NCBI GenBank assembly: GCA_024698585.1
Contig: JAILRB010000056.1
Location: 45,268 to 109,267 of the forward strand
Reading direction: 5' to 3'
DNA length: 64,000 nt
DNA from: Eubacterium sp.
GTDB lineage: Bacteria > Bacillota > Clostridia > Lachnospirales > Lachnospiraceae
The position numbers and the translations under genes were made by a program. A model generated the notes under the pieces. The model had not been told where the DNA came from. It saw only the letters and a list, made by a program, of their open reading frames with translations, and did no database searches. Below, piece by piece: positions 19,801 through 28,584 of the stretch. Position 1 is the first letter of the stretch. Every line of letters starts with the position of its first letter.

Positions 19801-22800
19801 CACATACAGGCGGATGGGATTTTAACACGCAAGCCACGCAACCGATGACATCTATTGATAATGTTACTAGAACGAGAGACAGTTCTATTATTGTTGAATA
19901 TGGAAATACATACACTGTTATAGTAGAATCTTACGATTCAAATGATAATTTGATTGGTAGAGGTGAAGCGGAAGTAACTATTCCAAACGCATCACAAGAA
20001 GAAATTCTTAAAAATCGCGTAGGACAGTTGGATAACTTGGCACGTAATAAAACACCGATGGTAGGTTCTAATTCTGGAACTGCAAATAATTTGGTAGACG
20101 GAAATACTGGAAATAGATGGCAAGCAGATAAAGCTGTTGATAATACGTATTTTGGAGTGGATTTAGAAAACGTTTATTCAATAGATCGTGTGCTAGTTTG
20201 CTGGGAAGGAAGTTGTGCTACTGATTATAACGTACAGGTTTCAACCGACGGAGAAAATTATACTACTGTAGCAACAGTTTCAGGTGTTGAAGGATCAAGT
20301 TTGGATCAGTTGAGCACGTTCGAACCGGTAAATGCTAGATATGTAAAGATAGTTGCTACAGCACTGAGTGCAAATGCAACAAATTATGGTTTGTCTGCAT
20401 ATGAACTTGCAGTATTTGCTGGAGATATTGCACCAGCAGTTAATGACGCAGGATGGGTACAGGTACCTAATTCATCACATTACTGGTACTATGTACCAAA
20501 CAGTTACTCGTTCAATGTTAATACGGCTGGCGCGACAATGCAGGGAAATGAAGAGACAATCTATTTCCCATTCTATGGTCAAATAAATACAACTCCTAAG
20601 TCAGCAACGTTAGGAAGTACAGATTTAACAAACACAGGAAATGCTCAAGTTTGGCTTCCTACAAGTTTGATCGCATCAAACAATACAGTTTATAAGTTGA
20701 CGTTCGTTGACAATGATGATGAAAAAGTAGTTGTCTATTTTAAGAAACAGACAGAGGCAAATTATACACCAACAGGTATTGCAATTACCCAGGCAGGTGT
20801 AATGACATGGACACCAAGTGCTGATGCAACTACTGCAGGAGCAACATATTCAGTAACATTTAATGGTTCTACAACAAATAATATTTCAACTGGAACAACA
20901 ACTCTTGATTTAACTGGAGTTGAATACGATACTTATCCTGTTGTGTTAAAGACTTACGTTTCAGGAAGCGAAGTGGATTCTCAGACAACTCAGTTTGTAT
21001 ATAGAGATCCGGAACAGATTGACACAACATTTACGACTACAAAGAATTGGGAAAAAGACAGAAACTTCGTAGGTCAATGGACAGCAGTACAGGATGTAAC
21101 GGGTTATGCAGTATATGTTGATGGTGAGTTGTATAATACATTAGCTAGTTCGGCTACTAGCGTAACAATTCCGGCATATGACTTTGCGGGTGAGTCATTA
21201 AACAATAATTCTCAGCCAACAACAGTCGGAGATCATTCAGTAAAAGTTGTTGCTTTGTTTGAAAGTGAAGAAGCACCGACTTATTCAAATATCAATACGA
21301 AGCATGTTGTAGGTACAGATAACTTCCATCTTTATATCAATTACGTATATGGAAGTGGAACAGACTTATGGAATGACACATCGAAGGATAGTTCTTGGAA
21401 TTTTACAATCTGTGAGGAACCTGTAGGTCAAATTACAACAGGAGCGGATGTTTATGTAGATTATCAGAACGATGGTTCTGTTGATTTGAGATTTGACAAT
21501 ATGGGACTTCATAATACTCTAGGACAGCAACCATGGACAATTAAAGCTGCTGTTTACGATCAACCAGTGACCGTAGGTGAGACAGTTCATTTGTCATTTG
21601 ATATTGTGGGTCCGGCATCAATCTTAGACAGTGCGAATGCAAGCGGAAAACAATTAACGATAAGTCTTACACCGGAAGAAGTGTTAAGTGTTGACGGACA
21701 GGGAAATACAACATATGGTGAAGCATATATCTATAAGACATATACCTTCCAAGAAGGAAGAAATGCATCAAACGAGAGGGTAGCTGTGATTCATTATGAA
21801 GAATCATTTACAGCAACAAATGATACATATGACTTATTGTTTGGGCTTGGAGAATTAGATTTTGGTGATGCTGAGCAGAAAACATTAACATTATCAGATA
21901 CAACTCATATGAATCTTTACGGATTGAATCGAGTAAGCGCAACTGGTATATACAACAATGTTGATCCGACTATGAATAGTATTTACACAACATTTATTTC
22001 AGAAGTTCCAGAGAATAAAGCATCTGATTATACATATTCAGCCGAGGTATATAGTGGAGACACAAAGGTTGGAGATACAATTGAAAACTTTACTAGTGGT
22101 ACTAGCATTACAGCAGAGATGCTTGGTGTAGCCACGCTCCCAGTTGGCGACTATGTAGTGAAAGTAACAAGCATCTTCAACAATGGCGCTTCAGAGATAG
22201 AAACAGATACAAAACAAGCAAATGCAACGATTGAAAATGTTGAGGCACCGGATGTCGTAATTTCTTCATTGACAATTTCTCCTTCGCAGAACGCAGATGG
22301 AAATTACAGGGTAGGGGATACAATTCAATTAACCTACACGATGAAAAATATTGGTACGGCAACTGCTACTCCAATAGCTGGTAAGAATCTGGTTACATAT
22401 ATTGCGAAAAATGAAATAGATGTTGGTGGCACCTATGATACTTCAAATGCTTTGGCAATAAACGGAGAATTTACAGTAACCAACAAGAATTATACATTGA
22501 CTGCTCAAGATGTTGGAAGTATAAGAATTGGTGCAAGAGCAGATTCTGATGGGGCAGTTGAAGAAAGTAATGAAAACAATAACCTTTTGGAAAAAACAAT
22601 TACAGTATACCCAGCGTTAGAAGAATTAGATTTAGAAAACAACGGCACAGAAGTTGTTGCAGAATGGGATGCTATAACCGGAGCTGAAGGATATAAAATT
22701 TCCTATACTTCAAACGGAGAAGCAATCACAACAAATGAAATCTCTTCTACACAGTACACATTTACAACTAATTATCCAGATAATAATACGGATGTAAACT

Positions 22801-25800
22801 TGTGGATTGTTGAATCGGATGGAAGTGAAGTTTTAGTACAGCATAAGCGTGCATTAGCAGATTTAGCAGTAACTTCAGCAGGCGTTGTTGGAGAAGTTGT
22901 TCACAGAGGTCAAGCTGCTAATGTTCAGATTACTGTAAAAAACGTTGGTACAGCTAAAGCTGAAAAAGTAGTGAATAACGAATTTAGTGGTCAGTTTCCA
23001 GTTAAAGTTGCTTATGGGGCAGGTTTGGATGAAGAGCCTGCAGATTGGACAGAGATAACAGAGGGTGCATACGCACATTCATCTGTGGCGGTTCTTGAAC
23101 CAAATCAAAGCAAAACAACTACGATTGAAAACGCAATTACAGCTGCTATGGCTGCAACATCAGGAGCCGGAAGAAAGATGTTGGCAGTAGCAGATGATGC
23201 AAGTAGAGGAAATGAGAACTATGATATTCTTGAGGAAGATGATCCGACAAGAGATATTTCCAGAAACAACTTCTTATTATTTACTTACGCAGTAATTGAG
23301 CAAGGAACATTAACACTAGCTAGTTCAGGAAGTACTGTTACAGGAACTTGGACAACCGATAGTAGTGTAACCGGTTATAAGATTTCATATACTACAGTCG
23401 AGAACAATGAACAAGTTACAAAGACAGTTACAATTACAAACGAAAACGCAACTACGGATGATGTAAATGGAACAATGACATATACCTTTACTGATCCGTT
23501 GGTAAATCAGAGTACGGTTCGCGTAACGGCTGCATATGACACAATTGGTGACGATACTCCATATTACACTTATGCTACCGACACAGCAGCAGTTGATTTT
23601 GTAATTACATCTGTACTGGATAGTGAAAATAAAGGGACTTCTGAAAATAGAGGATCACAGACAACACAGATACCGTTTAATTTAACTGTAACAGTTAAAA
23701 ACCAAGGAACAGCCACATATCCAGCAACAGGTCTGGACCATGACGAGTATTATGGAAGTCAGTTGTTTGTTTCTTTACAGGCTCAGGAGAATGTGAAAAC
23801 CAATACAATAGCTGCAAATAATGATATTACAGTTGGTCCGTATGTAAATGGGCTCAATGTTGGTGCTTCTACAACATTTACAATTAGTGACATAGTTGTG
23901 ACTCGACCGAGTGCTTATCAATTAGCAGTGAAAGTAGATGATCCAGGGTTCTCAGATGCAAAAGAAAATGGATTTATTGCAGAGTCAAACGAAAATAATA
24001 ATATGGCAACCTATTATGTGAACGTTGCGGTTAGTAACGAAGGAATGGATTGGACTCCGTTATATGAATCAAAGAATGGTTATACAGTTACATATAGTGA
24101 TGGAACTGTCGTTCCGGCAGTGGAAGTAGCAAGTTCTACATATCAAGCTTCCTTAGAATACAAGATTTTGGATACATCAATTACTGATATGGATTACGAT
24201 GAGATTATGACAACCTATGAGTCTTATGGTGGATTCTTTGTATCAATGGGATTTACTAATTCATATACCTTATCAGGAGGAGACACAACGAACACTGATA
24301 TGTATTGGATTCAGACAACGAAAGATGTGATTGATAATTATTCCGCTCAATCAATAATTGACTATGGAAGTGAAAGAGTTGCAGGGGATGGTGTACTACA
24401 TACTTATAATGGAAATGGATTGATTATCAATGTAAATACATTTGCTGAAGGAAAATATTATCTAATGAAATTAGAATATAATTACACAGAAGATGACCAG
24501 GAAAAAACAAATTCAGTAATTGTTGCATTTAGAGTTGTAGGTAGTTTAGAAGATTGGGTTAAGGTTCGACCAACAGGAACAGGAGCAGAACAATTACCGC
24601 TGTATTATCACACAAATGAAAACTTTGGACAGCAGACAGGAACAATTTATTATGATGGAACAGATTTAGGACTCGCTGTTATTTCGTCTTACAATAGTAC
24701 CCACTTGGCAATCACGACAGATGGTGGAAGTAGAGAAATTAATCAAGATAATTGCAGAATTACAGTTCAATATGCTAGTTTAGACGAAAACGGAAATGTT
24801 ATTGCTTCTCCTAGTGATGAACTGATTGAAGAGATAGGACTTTCAGCAGCAAGCACAGTATATGAACCGACTATATATGGATTTGATGGGACGAATACCA
24901 TTCAAATTGCATCAGGAACATTATTCCATGACGTCCCAGTACATAGTTCAGAAGGTGGAGCGATAGATAGCGAGTACTATATTGTGAAAGTTTATTATGA
25001 TACGGAGCAAAATCCAGTTATTATTCCGATGAGAGTAGTGATGGATATTCCTGAAATTGAAGAACCACAGAGTTACAGTGTTTGGACACAGGCAGATGGA
25101 TTCTACATTAACTTTACTGAAACAACACTTCAGCAGTTACATGATTATTCTTATGAATTCTATCTAGATGGAACAAAGATCACAAGTGTAACAAAGAATG
25201 GAGTAGAAGTGACAGATGGAATCGCTTATGAAGGCGGAACTTATAAGCTTGAGGTAGATAGTGTAACAGCTGAAAGGTTATTAACAGTAGGAGAAACTTT
25301 CCAAGTACAAACAGTTGCTAAGTGGTGCGAACAGTCTGTAACAAAGACTTCAACTTATACAGTTGAGTTACCAGACGGAAAAGTAGGTATTGAAGGATTC
25401 CAGGTTAACACCAATGCGAATGAAGGTGGTGTTTCAGAACATATGCCAACGTTCCGCGCAGTAGCATATGCTAGTAAACAGTTTGTTGGACAGGATAATA
25501 AGATTCACGGAACAAGCGAATATGGATTAATCTATTATGCACCAAAGCAGGGTGAAGAAAAACCGGAAATTAATTCCGACACAATGGTACTTGATAGTTC
25601 AAGTAGTGCAATTAAGAATCATGCAGCACAAGTTATTCATGGATGGGGTGGTAAAGAAGACAAGACAAATTACTTCTCATTGACCATGAAGGAAATGGAA
25701 TATGATTCAAACTACTTAACAAGAGAATTTTCATTTAGAGCATATGCTATTTTGGATAATGGTGAAGTTAAGTACGGTAATGAAATTTATACGGTTTCAA

Positions 25801-26324
25801 CTTATGAAATTGCGAAGTACTTATATGAGAACGAAATGATGACGTCAAAGACAGCACATGACTTCTTATATAATCAGATTCTGAACATTGTTGCAATTAA
25901 AGAACAGTACACGATTACAGGTAGTGGTTCTGCAAGAAGTGAAATTGCATTGGCAATGAATAAAGCTTTGAAAGATAAATATGAAGATGCAGCAGAAGCA
26001 AATAGAATTCGTAATGAAATTATCCAACCGTACTGTACAGAATTACTCTATTATGCAAATTGTTACTATGGATATAATTATAATGATATGGATCGACAAA
26101 ATGGAACGTTCACCTGTAAACGTTTAGATAGTAGCAAACAGGCTGAATTGCTTGAAAAACTGAACAGTGCTCAGGATGCAGATTACACTTCAATCTTTGA
26201 TTGGATTATGAATGAGGCATCATCTTATACTAACAACAGTGGAGTTCATTATAAAGGATTCTACGAGAAAGTTGAGTATAGTTGGGGCAAGAAGTATTCA
26301 ACAGCTTTTGATACCGAGGAATAA
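16866..26324 (+). CDS. Giant secreted multidomain CotH-kinase / CARDB protein (3152 aa)
   Basis: ATG 16866 (after AAAGGAAGAAAAACT) opens a signal peptide (MKGTMKKFISVVLTLAMIVTG). Domains in order: a PDWSSIEW module with VNIQHPGF and VQGAG (34-133), a Thr-rich PETTT linker (134-170), an unassigned beta domain (172-285), an Fn3-like domain, CotH kinase-like (about 382-815) with VKVRGNSTAG, KKWSLLANAFDKSLIRN and GPIWDMDYSS (669-678), Ig/Fn3-like repeats, a discoidin domain (1052-1190), a second copy of the first module type (about 1192-1300), Fn3-like segments, three CARDB domains each ending near an ESNENNN-type turn (about 1794-1915, 2000-2140, 2240-2390), further beta domains, and a divergent shared C-terminal domain (from about 2838). 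That last domain is interrupted by a helical insert before VEYSWGKK. Extracellular; likely adhesin-like or scaffolding as well as a kinase. No LPXTG or SLH. Confidence 0.85.
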   Translation: MKGTMKKFISVVLTLAMIVTGLQYSPRTTVSAAQPDWSSIEWAGDGAGGGAYSNKYKFYGTNASLVNIQHPGFASEAGLYVTFPAGISACSLSGYDVQGAGIIIYLSNFTQQVTEFTVTQGGNVETCYVYYADGVAETTTEATTPEVTTATPETTTVAPETTTEETTEAPLNWQTDANLTAYFGSGARYAYVTSNPGNGDDKFLGGNFTFNASNMNCTTGAYGNSQTYTFNGKVINTSSESYALGENIAYADFNPGMNTAVFIGHYTAGESDIDVTCTMYIDVPNKPMGLSINDYSEYTGKYIAKFKEANDVENYKVYVDGVATSIELGGSGDYFTVAELNDAGYSADTYAITITGVDAEDVETPVSNSVSVSVPATAGTNGDIAQIYIQTDNTNLSPTPQDGKETMLKTPHDKQEAAITVVDKDGGNSAYTVFEDLPKTTVKVRGNSTAGAVKKAYNITFGSGKDLFGLDGSAKSAKKWSLLANAFDKSLIRNYLGFDIAHHMWANGTTPDYNSQCKFVDLYFNGVYLGNYLLIESVETGAGRVNIDSENSETYNSEALLELEEIHAIGEEAHFTTTRYNQTFIFGSPEVVKDIGNNAEFFAQKQTDVAGFFNDFETDLYNEDWTAIQADIDVESFVKLYVLNEIMTTKDFNQSSTRFYVHNGKIYGGPIWDMDYSSDNNLDHPAYTAEYQIDAPGHSMPWFEHLMDIPEFKALVVAEYKSIRSYVMSLYADNGVIDTLLSSISGSATRNYTATANGGAGWSIDTADTGDSYGYMQMIANGVAGATAYTSYNAVNDSTSAVAQVKNYFEHRIAGLDETWNVSYEASVSTENDEVVVSWDAMEGATGYRLTFLGKYTAPVSPTPLLAANPLMAVQQIADDYTTQTVDVSASATSYNLTDAGYEVEDGTDITVAYSTDNGNTYTTLASAQYNAAPAEQGYENITVNARAENYKIFANWTNPDGTAHSYAYINSVSAGNGAHTGGWDFNTQATQPMTSIDNVTRTRDSSIIVEYGNTYTVIVESYDSNDNLIGRGEAEVTIPNASQEEILKNRVGQLDNLARNKTPMVGSNSGTANNLVDGNTGNRWQADKAVDNTYFGVDLENVYSIDRVLVCWEGSCATDYNVQVSTDGENYTTVATVSGVEGSSLDQLSTFEPVNARYVKIVATALSANATNYGLSAYELAVFAGDIAPAVNDAGWVQVPNSSHYWYYVPNSYSFNVNTAGATMQGNEETIYFPFYGQINTTPKSATLGSTDLTNTGNAQVWLPTSLIASNNTVYKLTFVDNDDEKVVVYFKKQTEANYTPTGIAITQAGVMTWTPSADATTAGATYSVTFNGSTTNNISTGTTTLDLTGVEYDTYPVVLKTYVSGSEVDSQTTQFVYRDPEQIDTTFTTTKNWEKDRNFVGQWTAVQDVTGYAVYVDGELYNTLASSATSVTIPAYDFAGESLNNNSQPTTVGDHSVKVVALFESEEAPTYSNINTKHVVGTDNFHLYINYVYGSGTDLWNDTSKDSSWNFTICEEPVGQITTGADVYVDYQNDGSVDLRFDNMGLHNTLGQQPWTIKAAVYDQPVTVGETVHLSFDIVGPASILDSANASGKQLTISLTPEEVLSVDGQGNTTYGEAYIYKTYTFQEGRNASNERVAVIHYEESFTATNDTYDLLFGLGELDFGDAEQKTLTLSDTTHMNLYGLNRVSATGIYNNVDPTMNSIYTTFISEVPENKASDYTYSAEVYSGDTKVGDTIENFTSGTSITAEMLGVATLPVGDYVVKVTSIFNNGASEIETDTKQANATIENVEAPDVVISSLTISPSQNADGNYRVGDTIQLTYTMKNIGTATATPIAGKNLVTYIAKNEIDVGGTYDTSNALAINGEFTVTNKNYTLTAQDVGSIRIGARADSDGAVEESNENNNLLEKTITVYPALEELDLENNGTEVVAEWDAITGAEGYKISYTSNGEAITTNEISSTQYTFTTNYPDNNTDVNLWIVESDGSEVLVQHKRALADLAVTSAGVVGEVVHRGQAANVQITVKNVGTAKAEKVVNNEFSGQFPVKVAYGAGLDEEPADWTEITEGAYAHSSVAVLEPNQSKTTTIENAITAAMAATSGAGRKMLAVADDASRGNENYDILEEDDPTRDISRNNFLLFTYAVIEQGTLTLASSGSTVTGTWTTDSSVTGYKISYTTVENNEQVTKTVTITNENATTDDVNGTMTYTFTDPLVNQSTVRVTAAYDTIGDDTPYYTYATDTAAVDFVITSVLDSENKGTSENRGSQTTQIPFNLTVTVKNQGTATYPATGLDHDEYYGSQLFVSLQAQENVKTNTIAANNDITVGPYVNGLNVGASTTFTISDIVVTRPSAYQLAVKVDDPGFSDAKENGFIAESNENNNMATYYVNVAVSNEGMDWTPLYESKNGYTVTYSDGTVVPAVEVASSTYQASLEYKILDTSITDMDYDEIMTTYESYGGFFVSMGFTNSYTLSGGDTTNTDMYWIQTTKDVIDNYSAQSIIDYGSERVAGDGVLHTYNGNGLIINVNTFAEGKYYLMKLEYNYTEDDQEKTNSVIVAFRVVGSLEDWVKVRPTGTGAEQLPLYYHTNENFGQQTGTIYYDGTDLGLAVISSYNSTHLAITTDGGSREINQDNCRITVQYASLDENGNVIASPSDELIEEIGLSAASTVYEPTIYGFDGTNTIQIASGTLFHDVPVHSSEGGAIDSEYYIVKVYYDTEQNPVIIPMRVVMDIPEIEEPQSYSVWTQADGFYINFTETTLQQLHDYSYEFYLDGTKITSVTKNGVEVTDGIAYEGGTYKLEVDSVTAERLLTVGETFQVQTVAKWCEQSVTKTSTYTVELPDGKVGIEGFQVNTNANEGGVSEHMPTFRAVAYASKQFVGQDNKIHGTSEYGLIYYAPKQGEEKPEINSDTMVLDSSSSAIKNHAAQVIHGWGGKEDKTNYFSLTMKEMEYDSNYLTREFSFRAYAILDNGEVKYGNEIYTVSTYEIAKYLYENEMMTSKTAHDFLYNQILNIVAIKEQYTITGSGSARSEIALAMNKALKDKYEDAAEANRIRNEIIQPYCTELLYYANCYYGYNYNDMDRQNGTFTCKRLDSSKQAELLEKLNSAQDADYTSIFDWIMNEASSYTNNSGVHYKGFYEKVEYSWGKKYSTAFDTEE

Positions 26325-26345
26325 TCGGGTGTTTAATATGATTTA

Positions 26346-26374
26346 TCAAGCAGGGTTCGAAATACTCTGCTTGA
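26346..26374 (+). other. Intercistronic hairpin between giant gene and small peptide gene
   Basis: TCAAGCAG (26346-26353) pairs with CTGCTTGA (26367-26374), extended by flanking TTTA/TGAA pairs. There is no T run, so it is more likely an mRNA-stabilising or processing hairpin than a terminator. It would be compatible with co-transcription of the giant gene, the peptide gene and the following secreted protein. Confidence 0.5.
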
Positions 26375-26425
26375 TGAATCCAATATTATGAGTTAAACTT
26401 TTATATATAGACAATGGAGGGAAAA

Positions 26426-26593
26426 ATGATGAATAATAAGAAAGAATACGAAACACCTGAAATTCTTGTTACAAAATTTGAGGTGAATAAAGATATAATG
26501 GTTGGAGAAGAAAATACAGCGGAATATATTCCATTGGAGACAAAGGAACATGAGTCAGCTACGACTGTACCGGTATCATTTGATTGGGAATGA
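26426..26593 (+). CDS. 55-residue peptide, RiPP-precursor-like
   Basis: ATG ATG at 26426/26429 follows AATGGAGGG and encodes 55 residues, beginning MMNNKKEYETPEILVTKFEV and ending VPVSFDWE. The Y-E-x-P-E-I-x-V-x-x-F-E pattern in a charged N-terminal half, then an IMVGEE break and a Thr/Ser/Pro-rich acidic tail, resembles short leader-plus-core peptides seen in Clostridia (some lasso-type leaders have a YxxP motif). No signal peptide, Cys or modification enzyme is seen in the window, so a modified peptide is only a possibility. It lies 102 bases after the giant CotH gene and 16 bases before the next secreted protein gene, so it is probably in their operon. The C-terminal FDWE recalls the F/Y-x-W end of the neighbours' shared C-terminal domain, which may be chance. 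Confidence 0.65.
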   Translation: MMNNKKEYETPEILVTKFEVNKDIMVGEENTAEYIPLETKEHESATTVPVSFDWE

Positions 26594-26608
26594 TGAAAGG
26601 AGTTTATT

Positions 26609-28384
26609 ATGAAAAATGGAACGAGAAAAATAGTAGCAGTCATGTGTGCTATTGCGTTAGTAATAAGCTCCATGACAATTTATAAAAAGAAAGAAGTACA
26701 GGCTGCAACAGCATTTTCATCTTTGAATTATACAATAGTTGATGGTATGTTTACCGATGTTGCTTATAGCGTTGTTCCAGGTTCTAATTTGACTGGATTT
26801 GGTTCAATGGATTTTTATAATGAGAATTATATGCAAGTTATAGGAAATGGAAATAGCGGGTTAGATGAAGCAACGTTAACAGTTGTGGATGCTTCAGGAA
26901 TTGATGTAACGAATAGACTAACATGGAGTAACAAAGTTGCAGCACAATATCAGGTTAAGTTGAATGATCTAGGAACAGAAAATAATTATTATTTATTTAC
27001 ATTTACTAATCGCTATACGGGGACGGTGAAAGTGGCAGTGAAAATAGGAACTCCAACTTCCGATGCTACCTTTGATGAATCGATTCCTGCAAAGGAGACG
27101 ACAACAGAAGAACCGGTTGAACCAGTTGTTGATGGAACTGAACTTTTAGATGATGTAACGGTTACCTCGGTAGCCACTAGTGAAGTAAATGATCAGTGGA
27201 TGATAAATGGAGAGAGTGGGAATCTTCAAAATGTTGATTTCACTGGATTGGGAATAAAGGCTACAGTACCTGGATTAACGTCAGGAAATCCGTGGGGATA
27301 TCAGTTGGCACAGCGTCATTTCAAATTGAGAAATGGATTCTATTATCGTGCAACGGCAACGATTAAATCTGATGTAGCTAGAACTGTTTCTTTGAAGGTT
27401 CAAGAAACAGCAGGTTGGGCCGTTATTGGTGAGGTTCATACGATTACACTAGAAGCAGGTGTTCCTGCAACAATCGATTATGTTTTCCAATCAACCATTA
27501 CCACAGAAAGTGATGTCTTTTGTTTGCAGTTAGGAAATCATCAAGGAGGTCAAAGTTCAGAGACTGCAAATTTAGATATCTATAATCTGAGTTTGAAAGT
27601 ATATAATACTTCGGCTGCAGCAAACGCTGCTGACAATCCAACAACAAAGGCTGAATCAACTACATCGGCTGAACCAACTACACAGGCTGAAACAACTACA
27701 CCGGAACAGGAGAGCGAACTAGTTACCGAGTGTGTTACAAGTAGTTCTCTTGAAGTGGAAGGTTTTCAGATTAAAGTAAATGACAATGATACATCAGCGA
27801 AAACAGGATTTAGAGTAATTGTTAAGGTTCCTAAGAGTGGAACGATTGATGGACACACGGTGGATCATTTTGGAACGGTATATACATTAGATGATAATAA
27901 TACTGGTGTAAAAGCAAACAATATCTACAACAAATATCATACAATCTTGAATAGTACACCGGTAATTGGAAAGAAATGGGAGTTTGAAGGAATTAACAAT
28001 GGTGAACGAACTGTTGGTTATGTGAGAACCACAGAAGCTCTTCTGCCGAATTGGAAACCTTCAGATCAAGATAATGACTATTATGCAATGACGATGTATG
28101 GAATTGATAGTGCAATGCTCGAGCATACAATCTTTATTAGACCATATTTTGTAGATTCGAATGGTGTGATTGTATATGCGGCAGGTACAGTTTCTACTTC
28201 AATTGCAAGAATTGCAAATGACTTATATGTAAACAGTAAGATGTCAAATAAAGCAGCGCATGATTACTTGTTTAATAATATATTGAATTCAAGTTATACT
28301 CAGCATAATTATTATCATCTTACACAGCCGGTTGAATATGGATGGGGCCAGAGTGTTTATGTACCAACAACGGCAGCGCCATAG
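26609..28384 (+). CDS. Secreted non-enzymatic protein with CBM-like module and shared C-terminal domain
   Basis: ATG 26609 follows GAAAGGAG and gives 591 residues with a signal peptide (MKNGTRKIVAVMCAIALVIS). No catalytic domain is visible. It has an N-terminal beta module (about 38-155), a CBM4/9-like domain (about 172-335, with WGYQLAQ and TANLDIYNLSLKVYN typical of such sandwiches), a Thr-rich PTTQAETTT linker (345-370) and a divergent copy of the shared C-terminal domain (about 380-591) with FRVIVKV, FGTVYTL, YYAMTM, HDYLFNNIL and VEYGWGQ. It could be a binding or scaffold partner. It is very likely co-transcribed with the small peptide gene 16 bases upstream. Confidence 0.8.
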   Translation: MKNGTRKIVAVMCAIALVISSMTIYKKKEVQAATAFSSLNYTIVDGMFTDVAYSVVPGSNLTGFGSMDFYNENYMQVIGNGNSGLDEATLTVVDASGIDVTNRLTWSNKVAAQYQVKLNDLGTENNYYLFTFTNRYTGTVKVAVKIGTPTSDATFDESIPAKETTTEEPVEPVVDGTELLDDVTVTSVATSEVNDQWMINGESGNLQNVDFTGLGIKATVPGLTSGNPWGYQLAQRHFKLRNGFYYRATATIKSDVARTVSLKVQETAGWAVIGEVHTITLEAGVPATIDYVFQSTITTESDVFCLQLGNHQGGQSSETANLDIYNLSLKVYNTSAAANAADNPTTKAESTTSAEPTTQAETTTPEQESELVTECVTSSSLEVEGFQIKVNDNDTSAKTGFRVIVKVPKSGTIDGHTVDHFGTVYTLDDNNTGVKANNIYNKYHTILNSTPVIGKKWEFEGINNGERTVGYVRTTEALLPNWKPSDQDNDYYAMTMYGIDSAMLEHTIFIRPYFVDSNGVIVYAAGTVSTSIARIANDLYVNSKMSNKAAHDYLFNNILNSSYTQHNYYHLTQPVEYGWGQSVYVPTTAAP

Positions 28385-28411
28385 GTTAGAATAAGTAAAT
28401 AATTACAAAAT

Positions 28412-28482
28412 AAAAAATAGATGCGAGATATGTTTTTATACTGGTTTATCGGTATAAAATATGTAAATCGCATCTATTTTTT
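28412..28482 (+). terminator. Long-stem terminator, probably bidirectional
   Basis: AAAAAATAGATGCGA (28412-28426) pairs with TCGCATCTATTTTTT (28468-28482), with an inner stem around ATACTGGTTTATCGGTAT. The A run on one side and T run on the other would act on both strands. It ends the operon of the giant gene. Confidence 0.85.
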
Positions 28483-28507
28483 GTACAAAAATCACATAAA
28501 ATATATG

Positions 28508-28536
28508 TGGACAAAAGTAGAGCACAGTGATATAAT
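28508..28536 (+). promoter_or_regulatory. Promoter of the coiled-coil gene
   Basis: TGGACA (28508-28513), 17 bases, then TATAAT (28531-28536), about 50 bases before the start codon. Confidence 0.7.
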
Positions 28537-28584
28537 AATTCACACGCACTTGACTGCGAAAAAAGAAGAAAGGAGGAAATGGTT

